Shown here piece by piece: positions 1 to 6,251 of a DNA stretch of 10,428 nucleotides. The position numbers were made by a program, and so were the translations under genes. Source of the stretch: Evtepia sp. Lineage in GTDB: Bacteria; Bacillota; Clostridia; Oscillospirales; Oscillospiraceae. The stretch's first letter is position 1; the number at the start of each line of letters is the position of its first letter. The notes under the pieces were generated by a model, which was not told the DNA's origin, did no database searches, and saw nothing but the letters and a program-made list of their open reading frames with translations. The stretch covers positions 1-10,428 of the forward strand of contig JAHHRP010000063.1 in the NCBI GenBank assembly GCA_020025735.1, read 5' to 3'.

Positions 1-255
1 GATACTGATATGAATGGTCATGTAAACAATGTTAACTATATCCGGTTGCTTATGGATGTTCGCCCTTCTTCTTTCTGGGATAGATATAGGATCTTAGAGT
101 TTGATATCCATTATGTTAACGAAGGAATGGAAGGGGAGGAAGTACAGGTTTATTGCCAGGAAGAGGGGCTGGAACTGTCCGTTCTCATCAAGAGAGGAGA
201 GACAACCCTTATCAAGGCATTCCTTTTGCTGGAAGAGCGGCGTAATCAAGGGTGA
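1..255 (+). CDS. Acyl-ACP thioesterase, C-terminal part (5' end outside window)
   Basis: This is the last 84 codons of a gene entering from the left edge and ending at TGA 253-255. The visible protein opens with DTDMNGHVNNVNYIRLL. This matches the N-x-H-V-N-N-x-x-Y block of FatA/FatB-type acyl-ACP thioesterases, where the Asn and His (here residues 5 and 7 of the fragment) belong to the active site of the second hot-dog domain. The remaining beta-strand-rich tail (LEFDIHYVNEG, then EVQVYCQEEGLELSVLI) fits the rest of that fold. Such enzymes release fatty acids from acyl carrier protein in the cytoplasm. An alternative is a generic 4-hydroxybenzoyl-CoA-type hot-dog thioesterase. The stop overlaps the GTG start of the next gene, so the two are probably co-transcribed. 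Confidence 0.85.
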   Translation, partial: DTDMNGHVNNVNYIRLLMDVRPSSFWDRYRILEFDIHYVNEGMEGEEVQVYCQEEGLELSVLIKRGETTLIKAFLLLEERRNQG

Positions 256-962
256 AAGAGACGATCTGGCTTCAGGGACGTCTGGTATCGTATGAACTTA
301 CCCGAAAGCCTGTAAAAAATATTAACATCCGGGTACGGGCCAATGGGTCCGTGGGTGTCTCAGCAGATGCACGGGTGCCAAAAGAGGAAATTGAGAAAAT
401 TTTACAGCAGAAAGCGTCTTTTTTACTCAATGCGTTGGATCGCTTTGCTGCACAGCCGCTCCCTGCGGCACAGCAAGATTATGCAGCAGGAAGCGTTGTT
501 TTTCTGCTTGGACGCGCCTGTCAGGTGTCTCTGGCAAAGGGAACAAGAAATGAAGTTCGTCCTAAGAAAGAGAAACTCCTGCTCACAGTGACAGATCCAG
601 AAACCCCTTCCCTGAGGATCAAAACGATGGAGATGTTTTTAAAGGAAACATGTCTTTGTGTCACCCGCAGTCTCTGTCAGAAATGGCAGCCGAAGATGGC
701 ACACTTGGGAGTTCCTGTGCCTGAGATCCATGTTCGTTCTATGATCTCTCGCTGGGGCAGCTGTAAGCCGTCAGCGGGGCGGATCACTTTTGCAAGACAG
801 TTAGTGGCTGCGCCGCTGTCTTGCGTAGAGTATGTGGTCTGCCATGAGCTGGTCCACTTTTTACACCCCAACCACGCAAAAGCTTTCTATGACTGCCTTT
901 CCTCCTTCCTGCCTGATTGGGATGTACGCCGCCAGCGGTTGAATTCTCCAGGCGATTGGTGA
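252..962 (+). CDS. YgjP/SprT-like zinc metallopeptidase (DUF45, M48-related)
   Basis: This gene encodes 236 residues, about the usual length for YgjP-type proteins. The start is GTG at 252, overlapping the TGA of the thioesterase as GTGA, which suggests translational coupling. The diagnostic block is in the C-terminal half: SRWGSC, then CHELVHFLHPNH. The HELVH zinc motif is at residues 198-202 and a third likely ligand is H208. The N-terminal half (LVSYELTRKPVKNINIRVRANGSVGVSA) is the beta-rich lead-in typical of DUF45. No signal peptide is visible, so it should be cytoplasmic. Family members are predicted metal-dependent peptidases, some found near restriction enzymes. Nothing here identifies the substrate, and the thioesterase neighbour does not obviously explain the role. 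Confidence 0.9.
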   Translation: MKETIWLQGRLVSYELTRKPVKNINIRVRANGSVGVSADARVPKEEIEKILQQKASFLLNALDRFAAQPLPAAQQDYAAGSVVFLLGRACQVSLAKGTRNEVRPKKEKLLLTVTDPETPSLRIKTMEMFLKETCLCVTRSLCQKWQPKMAHLGVPVPEIHVRSMISRWGSCKPSAGRITFARQLVAAPLSCVEYVVCHELVHFLHPNHAKAFYDCLSSFLPDWDVRRQRLNSPGDW

Positions 963-1045
963 GTGTTCTTGTTTCTCTATGTTGCCAGAGAAAGAAATAG
1001 GGAAGATTCTGGAGAAAGAGTAGGAAGAAAAACCTTCTGGTTCCG

Positions 1046-1074
1046 TTGCAATTTATTGGAAAATCCGTTACACT
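1046..1074 (+). promoter_or_regulatory. Sigma-A-type promoter for the SLH/L,D-transpeptidase gene
   Basis: TTGCAA (1046-1051) and TACACT (1069-1074) are separated by exactly 17 bases in the 184-base gap before the 909-residue gene. They match TTGACA/TATAAT at four of six positions each, with ideal spacing. A start near 1081 would give a leader of about 65 bases. The -10 box and its following GA are the same as in the promoter at 6190-6218. No experimental support. Confidence 0.55.
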
Positions 1075-1090
1075 GATGCAGTAAAAAGTA

Positions 1091-1119
1091 TGTCCTGCTG
1101 ACTGTGGGCAGCAGGGACA
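1091..1119 (+). promoter_or_regulatory. Leader hairpin upstream of the SLH/L,D-transpeptidase gene
   Basis: TGTCCTGCTG (1091-1100) pairs with CAGCAGGGACA (1109-1119) as a 10-bp stem with one bulged G and an 8-base loop. It lies between the predicted transcription start (about 1081) and the ribosome binding site (GGGAGGAG, about 1134-1140), which it does not cover. It is followed by six A residues, not by T residues, so it is not a terminator in the gene's direction. A role in transcript stability or regulation is possible but unproven. Confidence 0.35.
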
Positions 1120-1146
1120 AAAAACCCGTATAAGGGAGGAGAAACG

Positions 1147-3876
1147 ATGAAAAATCTGCGCAGCAAGGCCATCCCTCTGTTTCTGGGTGTGGCAATTCTC
1201 CTGAGCTTGGTGCTCCCTGCCAGTGCAGCCTTTGACGATTTTTCTGATGTCAAGGGTCATTGGGCAGAAGAAACCTTGCACCAGGCTTATGAGGATGGCA
1301 TCTTGAATGGTTATAACAATACCACGATGGCACCCAATAAGAGCTTGACCACGATACAGGCAGCCGCGATACTCTGCCGAGTCCTCCACGTCACGGGGTT
1401 AGGGGATACCAGCGCTTTTACAATCCCTGCTGGAGCTTGGTACGCCCAAGATGTGGCCAAGGCAGTGTATGCAGGACTGTTGGATGAGCGTGCAGCAGAA
1501 AAACTGGAGGAACCTATCTCCCGTAGAGACGCATTCCAGATGTTTGCCAAGGCATTTCAGCTCGTGCCTGCCCAGCCGGATCTGTCTGTGCTGGATCAAT
1601 TTCAAGATGCAAAAGACCTCACGGGAGAACCGGCTCGTGTCATTGCAGCGCTGGTGTCAGAGGGGGTTGTCTCTGGCAACGATGGAAAGTTGCAGCTGGA
1701 TCGACCGCTCACTCGAGCAGAGTTTGCTGTGATTCTTTATCGGGTGGCAGACAAGTATACGGCATCTGGAAACTATCCTGGTCACAAAGGAGTAGGGGCG
1801 GTTCTTTCTGGAGACGCAGTTCTTACAGGTTTGCGTGCGGAAAACCTGTGGTTTGACCACAGCGTTTCTAAGATCCATCTTACTGATGTGCAAGCAAAAA
1901 GTATCACAATCCGCTCAGATCACTTGGACTCTTTCTATTTGGCAGGAACCGGGAAGATCGGTCGTCTGGTGCTGGCACCAAAGACCGGAGACGTAGAATT
2001 GGACCTGCCTGAAACGTACCAGTTGGATACACTGGTGATTGGAGAGGGAAGTGGGCCAGTCTCTGCTGCTGGAAATATACGCTGTATGGAGGTTACTGAC
2101 AGAAACCAGAGCATCACTGTGGACAGTCCCTTGGAGAGATTGGTGATTTCTGGAAGTGGCAATACCATTACATTGAGCAAAAACTGTACTGTGGACCAAA
2201 TCACGGTTCTTGGCACAGAGAATACCTTAACGCTGGATGGCACGGCGGAAGATTTACTTCTGGCTGGACGAGACAATACCGTGAATGGAGACGGTCGGGT
2301 GGACCAGGTGCGGCTGCATACCCGTTACTATACGCTTACTGTGGCTAAAAATCATCTGGAGAATTGGACCAACTATGACATCAAAGAGGTAGAGATTGCG
2401 TTGTTTGTTCCTGGAAAACTCCCCGCAGGGGAACATCTGCGTGCTTCTGCCAAACTCACAGTACCTGAACAGGATATCGGAAAGCGCTGTACTGCGCTGT
2501 GGTATCTTAATGATGAACTCATGCAGCAGTCTCCTCTGATCTTGGGGAAAGAGAATCCGATCTCTGACTTTGTCCCAAACTATACCCATGATCTAGATCT
2601 GGATGCTACGGTCAAGTTTGTTCTTCAATATGAGAATAATGATGGTGATACCTTTACAAAAGATGCCTCTGCATCTGTTGCGCTGGAGACATTCCCAGAC
2701 CTCGGTTTGGCAGATGCAGAGATCCAGGTGACGGTACCTGAGAAGCTGGCTGCGGGTGAAACGCTCATCGCCACGGCCACAGTGGCAACGCCAGAAGAGG
2801 GACAGGTTTGTGTAGGACATTGGCTGGTAGATGGCAAAGAAGTGGCCTCTGGCCCTATGACACTAGGCGGTGAACCCGCGACACTGACCCATCGGTATGA
2901 GTATTATTATGGAATGCCTGAGACCAGTACAGTGACCTATCGTCTGACCTATACCACACAAGATGGTCGTGAACAAGAGGTTTCTGGTCAGGCCCAGCTG
3001 GCGCTGGAGAATTTCCCGGACAATGGCATTGCTGGGGCAACTGCCAACCTTGCAGTCCCAGCATCTCTTCCTGCCGGAAAGACGCTGGAGGTTACTGCCA
3101 ACCTTCGTTATCCTGAGGCGGGGAAGATCTGTACTGGAAGCTGGTATGTGGATGGGAAGCTGGTGTCCACCCAAACCATTTTGTTGGGAAAAGACATCCC
3201 TAAGCTATCTCATAAGTATAAGTACACAGAGAACATGAAGTTGACTTCTGAAATCCAATTTGTCCTTACTTATACCACCCAGGACGGCCGCGCACAAAAG
3301 ATAACCACGAAGAAATCCATCAAATTGGAAAACTATGACTATCTCCACTATCATGGATTGAATGCAGAGGATGTGCTGCGTACTGTCACCAGCCGTTATG
3401 CTGGCAATTATACATTGGCCTGGGCGTTGAAGAACGACTACAAGCCAGAGATTAAGACAGCTTGGGTCAATCTCAAGGGATATAAGAGCAATACGAAGTA
3501 TCTTGTCTGGGTAAATCTAACCTATCAGCGGGTCAATATTTTTGAAGGATCTCAAGGAAAGTGGAAACTCATCAGGACATGTCTGTGTGGCTCAGGCACC
3601 AATGCTACACCAACCATTCGAGGTGTGTTCACTACCTCCTATAAACAGTCAGCCTGGAACTATGGCTCCTATTACTGTGGGCCAGTTGTTCGTTTCTATG
3701 GCTCCTCAGGCTATGCATTCCACTCACGTTTGCAATACTGGCCTATGAATTCTAATCGGTATTATGATGCCCGCATCGGCTTCCCTATTAGTCACGGCTG
3801 CTTGCGGATGTACAACGATGATATCTGGTGGATGTATAATAACATTCCAAATGGGACAACCGTAGTGGTCTATTGA
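1147..3876 (+). CDS. SLH-anchored, secreted L,D-transpeptidase with triple repeat
   Basis: This gene encodes 909 residues; the ATG start follows GGGAGGAG. Residues 1-27 are a signal peptide (Lys/Arg start, hydrophobic core, LPASA just before the likely cut). Three SLH domains follow at about 29-80, 95-139 and 149-204; the first reads FSDVKGHWAEETLHQAYEDG. SLH domains normally bind pyruvylated secondary wall polymers, so the protein should sit on the cell surface. Residues about 215-405 are short beta-strands in a ladder-like pattern (LERLVISGSGNTITLS, DQITVLGTENTLTLDG), suggesting a beta-solenoid. Three repeats of about 107 residues follow (414-730). The C-terminus (about 784-909) is a YkuD domain with H859 and SHGCLRM at 882-888, C885 being the expected nucleophile. 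Such enzymes make 3-3 cross-links, attach proteins to peptidoglycan, or act on related peptides. Its own promoter and terminator suggest a single-gene transcript. Confidence 0.9.
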   Translation: MKNLRSKAIPLFLGVAILLSLVLPASAAFDDFSDVKGHWAEETLHQAYEDGILNGYNNTTMAPNKSLTTIQAAAILCRVLHVTGLGDTSAFTIPAGAWYAQDVAKAVYAGLLDERAAEKLEEPISRRDAFQMFAKAFQLVPAQPDLSVLDQFQDAKDLTGEPARVIAALVSEGVVSGNDGKLQLDRPLTRAEFAVILYRVADKYTASGNYPGHKGVGAVLSGDAVLTGLRAENLWFDHSVSKIHLTDVQAKSITIRSDHLDSFYLAGTGKIGRLVLAPKTGDVELDLPETYQLDTLVIGEGSGPVSAAGNIRCMEVTDRNQSITVDSPLERLVISGSGNTITLSKNCTVDQITVLGTENTLTLDGTAEDLLLAGRDNTVNGDGRVDQVRLHTRYYTLTVAKNHLENWTNYDIKEVEIALFVPGKLPAGEHLRASAKLTVPEQDIGKRCTALWYLNDELMQQSPLILGKENPISDFVPNYTHDLDLDATVKFVLQYENNDGDTFTKDASASVALETFPDLGLADAEIQVTVPEKLAAGETLIATATVATPEEGQVCVGHWLVDGKEVASGPMTLGGEPATLTHRYEYYYGMPETSTVTYRLTYTTQDGREQEVSGQAQLALENFPDNGIAGATANLAVPASLPAGKTLEVTANLRYPEAGKICTGSWYVDGKLVSTQTILLGKDIPKLSHKYKYTENMKLTSEIQFVLTYTTQDGRAQKITTKKSIKLENYDYLHYHGLNAEDVLRTVTSRYAGNYTLAWALKNDYKPEIKTAWVNLKGYKSNTKYLVWVNLTYQRVNIFEGSQGKWKLIRTCLCGSGTNATPTIRGVFTTSYKQSAWNYGSYYCGPVVRFYGSSGYAFHSRLQYWPMNSNRYYDARIGFPISHGCLRMYNDDIWWMYNNIPNGTTVVVY
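2386..3336 (+). repeat. Three tandem Ig-like protein repeats of about 107 residues
   Basis: Within the L,D-transpeptidase protein, residues about 414-520, 521-626 and 627-730 are diverged copies of one unit. Shared landmarks are L-x-A-G-(E/K)-x-L, one Cys followed four residues later by Trp (C448/W452, C555/W559, C662/W666, each exactly 107 residues apart), then a W-(Y/L)-(L/V)-(D/N)-(D/G) turn. Copies 2 and 3 also share LTYTTQDGR; all three end in a LE(T/N)(F/Y) stretch. Two to three tandem Ig-like modules would act as a spacer between the wall anchor and the catalytic domain. The DNA has diverged, so this is an old duplication. Confidence 0.85.
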
Positions 3877-3897
3877 TTGTCGTATGTTAAACAAAAG

Positions 3898-3928
3898 AAA
3901 CGCCTGGAAATTTCTCCAGGCGTTTTTT
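3898..3928 (+). terminator. Rho-independent terminator, probably bidirectional
   Basis: The 11-bp stem AAACGCCTGGA (3898-3908) pairs with TCCAGGCGTTT (3915-3925) around a 6-base loop and runs into TTTTTT (3923-3928). It lies 22 bases after the L,D-transpeptidase stop. On the minus strand the hairpin is followed by a T-rich stretch (complement of ACAAAAGAAA), so it can also end the cortex-lysis operon arriving from 3945. Confidence 0.9.
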
Positions 3929-3944
3929 CTGTTCTAAAAGTAGA

Positions 3945-4499
3945 TTATTTTCCGTCGTCAGCTTGTATGACAGTAGGAGCAGAAGGGGAGGAAAAAGTGT
4001 GAAACAATCGAACTAATATGTTCCAGGTTTCTTTGTTTAAGATACCTGTGTCAGGCAGGTTTGCCCGGTTCTGGACCAAGCGCAGGTTTGCTTCGGTCTC
4101 TTTGTCTAATATCCCAGAGGAAGGGGCAACTGTCAAGTCATTCAAGACTGGGGCCAGAGAACAGAAAATATCCTGAACCAAAGGGATCAGATGAGAGGTT
4201 TGGCCCGGATGGACATCAGGCATCTCTGAGGTGAAAAGAGATTGGGCAGTTGGTGAATAAAGTTTTCCCCAGGCGCGAAGAAAGACTTTTACGATGATTG
4301 CCCACGTGTCTCGATCCACAACACCCGTGACAGGAAGATCGTGGCCTTTTTGGAAGGTCATGACTGCTTCCAGAGTCGCCTCGTCAAATTGTCCGGTGGA
4401 ACGAAAAAAAGGGATCGACCGATCCACAAAAGAGATGGTACGGAGCATCTCTTGTAAAGATTGTATCGGTCCATTAGAAACAAAAAAAGAAGGATTCAT
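3945..4499 (-). CDS. Protein of two peptidoglycan-binding domains, cortex-lysis cluster
   Basis: This gene encodes 184 residues. The ATG at 4499 overlaps the TGA of the upstream gene as ATGA, with AAAGGAG upstream (about 4508-4514), so translation is probably coupled. It holds two PG_binding_1-type modules, at about residues 10-72 (FDEATLEAVMTFQKGHDLPVTGVVDRDTWAII) and 100-163 (LDKETEANLRLVQNRANLPDTGILNKETWNIL). Both show the typical x-D-x-x-T-x-x-x-(L/V)-x-x-x-Q and (T/V)-G-(V/I)-(V/L)-x-(R/K)-(D/E)-T-W pattern. The first copy lacks the usual D-G-x-F-G before it. There is no catalytic domain and no signal peptide. By context it may help hold the neighbouring SpoIID-type enzyme on spore cortex peptidoglycan. 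That role is inferred. Confidence 0.85.
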   Translation of the reverse strand: MNPSFFVSNGPIQSLQEMLRTISFVDRSIPFFRSTGQFDEATLEAVMTFQKGHDLPVTGVVDRDTWAIIVKVFLRAWGKLYSPTAQSLFTSEMPDVHPGQTSHLIPLVQDIFCSLAPVLNDLTVAPSSGILDKETEANLRLVQNRANLPDTGILNKETWNILVRLFHTFSSPSAPTVIQADDGK

Positions 4500-5725
4500 G
4501 ACGAACTCCTTTCCTGATCTCTGTCGCCCAGTTCCAAAGGAAGATCTGGAAATTGAACAGGATTTGTAGAGAAATAATCATACAGCTCCTTAGCGGTCAC
4601 TGTTCCAGAGGATTGATTTTGATAGGGGAAAAATTGGGGATTATTTAGTACCGTTTGATCAATGCCAAGGAAACGGTCTGCGATTACGTTCCATGTCGTT
4701 TCATCCACGATGCCCGTTTCAGGTAATCCAGCATCTCTTTGTAATGCCCGTACAGATGTCTGCGTGTTTTCACCAAAGATTCCATCTACTGCAAGGTAGG
4801 GGATCGACAAATAAAACTGAGATAGAATGGCAAGAAGATATTGCAGTAGAGAGATGCTATCACCCGTCTGGCCGAGCCGGAGGGTATTATGGTAAGAAAA
4901 TTCCAAATGGAAGAATGTTTGGCCCTGACTGACCAACTCAGATAGACGCAGGACGCCGGAGTATAGATAGACCATCATATACCAGGTGGATTTTCCAATG
5001 ATACCATCCACAGAAAGGTTGAAGACGTTTTGCAATTCTCGTACAGAGTTCTCTGTCTTTGGACCAAAGATCCCATCCACTGTCCAAATGCGAGGAATTG
5101 CAGGGTAGGAAACAGCAATACGGTTGATCATAACCTGTGCTACCTGTACCTCATGTCCTACATCTCCCAATTGTAAAGGAGTGCCAGGGTAGGAGTATTG
5201 GATGTTTTGAATGGGGGCATTTGCTACTAGTTCAAGATTTTTTCCATAATAATGGCGGAGGATCTCTACAGAATTATATCCCTGCTGAGCCATATCTTCG
5301 CTTCCCCACTGAGATAACCCATCACATTTGCTTGTGGTTCCATTGCAAAAACTGGCAGCCAACGGCTCAACAAAGCCAGGGCGGCGCAGATAGGTAGTAA
5401 AGAGATCGTCCACCAGGGTACTAATGTTCTCAAAAATATTTCTGCCGTTGATGAATTTCTGATCATAGGCAGTGGAGGAAGTGATGTTGAAGGAATATCC
5501 CTGACTAGGGTAAAACTCTGTATATACGCGGTTTAGAGCGAAAGAGATCTGAGCTAGGATGTTTGCACGAAGGGCAGAAATGTGCCAAGAGGGATAGATC
5601 TCGCTGGAAGCCACATTTTTGATGTAATCCCGGAACGAGACCGTGACATTTTCCGCCTGGCTGTCTGGAGGCCCGAGATGGACAATAATATTTGTGGGGA
5701 TGTACGGGGTGATAGTAATGGCCAT
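4496..5725 (-). CDS. SleC-like spore cortex-lytic enzyme (SpoIID domain + two PG-binding domains)
   Basis: This gene encodes 409 residues. I chose ATG 5725 because GGAGGAAGA lies just upstream (about 5729-5737); an in-frame start at 5785 would overlap the previous gene. Residues about 28-165 are a SpoIID-like lytic transglycosylase domain. YIKNVASSEIYPSW carries E42 at the place of the SpoIID catalytic Glu, and it ends in GLSQWGSEDMAQQGY...EILRHYYG. Two PG_binding_1 modules follow, at about 183-252 (VDGIFGPKTENSVRELQ) and 280-350 (VDGIFGENTQTSVRALQ). From memory, the VxxxDYIKNVASSEIY, AYDQ, GRNIFENIS and paired-Cys (C127, C134) blocks match clostridial SleC, which degrades cortex during germination. 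Differences from SleC are the missing N-terminal propeptide (encoded separately upstream) and a second PG-binding module. No signal peptide is visible. Confidence 0.88.
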   Translation of the reverse strand: MAITITPYIPTNIIVHLGPPDSQAENVTVSFRDYIKNVASSEIYPSWHISALRANILAQISFALNRVYTEFYPSQGYSFNITSSTAYDQKFINGRNIFENISTLVDDLFTTYLRRPGFVEPLAASFCNGTTSKCDGLSQWGSEDMAQQGYNSVEILRHYYGKNLELVANAPIQNIQYSYPGTPLQLGDVGHEVQVAQVMINRIAVSYPAIPRIWTVDGIFGPKTENSVRELQNVFNLSVDGIIGKSTWYMMVYLYSGVLRLSELVSQGQTFFHLEFSYHNTLRLGQTGDSISLLQYLLAILSQFYLSIPYLAVDGIFGENTQTSVRALQRDAGLPETGIVDETTWNVIADRFLGIDQTVLNNPQFFPYQNQSSGTVTAKELYDYFSTNPVQFPDLPLELGDRDQERSSS

Positions 5726-5738
5726 ATTCTTCCTCCTA

Positions 5739-6128
5739 TCACAGATTCTGTGGGGTAATATCCACCCGGTCTGCCGGATTTCCAAGTGTTTCTGCCAAAG
5801 GAATCATGGGAAGATCCTGGATGCTAGTGATGCCAGGAAAGATTTGGATATTTTGCACCAGCAGAAGCTGATATCCTGGATGCTCGGCCCAAACATCGCA
5901 TAGGGAGAAGGGGGAGTCTTGGCCGGAAGAGAGGCTGTTCTGGAGCGCTGGTGTCTCCAGGGTTGTAGGCTGTGTATTCCCACTTTCATCACTGGTCTGG
6001 ACATTGATGAGGTGTCCTGCGCCGTCTTTACCGTGCTGAATAATAGAGACAGCTGCATTTTCTATGGGAAGTTGGCCGCGGCTGGTATAGACTCGCGTCA
6101 GAAGTGTTCCATAACTGGGATTGGGCAT
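5739..6128 (-). CDS. SleC-propeptide-like beta-sandwich protein
   Basis: This gene encodes 129 residues; ATG 6128 follows AAGGAAAGGAGGT by six bases. The N-terminus (GTLLTRVYTSRGQLPIENAAVSII) is the G-x-L-x-x-x-V-x-(T/S)-x-x-x-x-x-P-(I/V)-x-(N/D)-A-x-V pattern of carboxypeptidase-regulatory/CNA-B-like beta-sandwiches. Later come TSDESGNTQ and HPGYQLLLVQNIQIFPGITSIQDLPMIPL, typical of the end of that fold. This arrangement matches the N-terminal pre-pro region of clostridial SleC, about 120 residues as I recall, which is removed by Csp proteases during germination. Here it is a separate gene with its own stop, 13 bases before the start of the SpoIID-domain gene. A role as chaperone, inhibitor or coat anchor for that enzyme is inferred. 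No signal peptide is visible. Confidence 0.75.
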   Translation of the reverse strand: MPNPSYGTLLTRVYTSRGQLPIENAAVSIIQHGKDGAGHLINVQTSDESGNTQPTTLETPALQNSLSSGQDSPFSLCDVWAEHPGYQLLLVQNIQIFPGITSIQDLPMIPLAETLGNPADRVDITPQNL

Positions 6129-6134
6129 AAAACG

Positions 6135-6176
6135 ACCTCCTTTCCTTTCAAGCTATGCAGCAGAAGGAAAGGAGGT
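6135..6176 (-). promoter_or_regulatory. Perfect 13-bp inverted repeat enclosing the ribosome binding site
   Basis: ACCTCCTTTCCTT (6135-6147) and AAGGAAAGGAGGT (6164-6176) are exact inverted copies separated by 16 bases. In minus-strand RNA the second-transcribed arm is the Shine-Dalgarno of the 129-residue gene, six bases before its ATG. If the transcript begins upstream of 6176, the first arm would pair with and hide that site. The downstream arm has only CGTTTT before the ATG, so it is a poor terminator. The repeat could instead be a DNA operator between two divergent units. Confidence 0.6.
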
Positions 6177-6189
6177 GCTTGGTTGGGCG

Positions 6190-6218
6190 TTGACATTTTA
6201 GTCGATATCCCGTACACT
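6190..6218 (+). promoter_or_regulatory. Sigma-A-type promoter for the MBL-fold gene
   Basis: A perfect TTGACA (6190-6195), a 17-base spacer and TACACT (6213-6218) lie just upstream of the MBL-fold gene. A start near 6225 leaves a leader of about 27 bases that contains the ribosome binding site. This also shows that the reading frame open from 5919 is not the true 5' end of that gene. Confidence 0.75.
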
Positions 6219-6235
6219 GACAGAAGTTTAGCGAC

Positions 6236-6243
6236 AAAGGAGG
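6236..6243 (+). promoter_or_regulatory. Ribosome binding site fixing a TTG start
   Basis: AAAGGAGG lies 8 bases before TTG 6252. No ATG or GTG in the same frame has comparable spacing. The protein from this TTG begins at the first beta-strand of the fold, as MBL-fold proteins of this kind usually do. Confidence 0.75.
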
Positions 6244-6251
6244 CCTCAACA

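Noticed and set aside
972..993. TTTCTCT/AGAGAAA inverted repeat after the metalloprotease gene, as a terminator
   Set aside because: The stem is only 7 bp and AT-rich, with no T tract after it on either strand.
784..1389. 201-codon open frame on the minus strand
   Set aside because: It is antisense to the metalloprotease and SLH genes, shows no recognisable domain and spans a promoter and signal-peptide region used by the plus strand.
5726..5785. Possible 20-residue extension of the SpoIID-domain enzyme, overlapping the previous gene
   Set aside because: ATG 5725 has a strong ribosome site and begins the SleC-like sequence. The extension is the end of the upstream gene read in another frame.
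6164..6176. AAGGAAAGGAGGT on the plus strand as a ribosome site for a plus-strand gene
   Set aside because: It is upstream of the predicted promoter, and the nearest downstream start (TTG 6190) meets TAG after three codons. It is better explained as the complementary arm of the minus-strand hairpin.
5919..6251. Possible 111-residue N-terminal extension of the MBL-fold protein
   Set aside because: It runs antisense through the SleC-propeptide-like gene, across the inverted repeat and across the TTGACA/TACACT promoter. The good ribosome site and family fold both start at TTG 6252.
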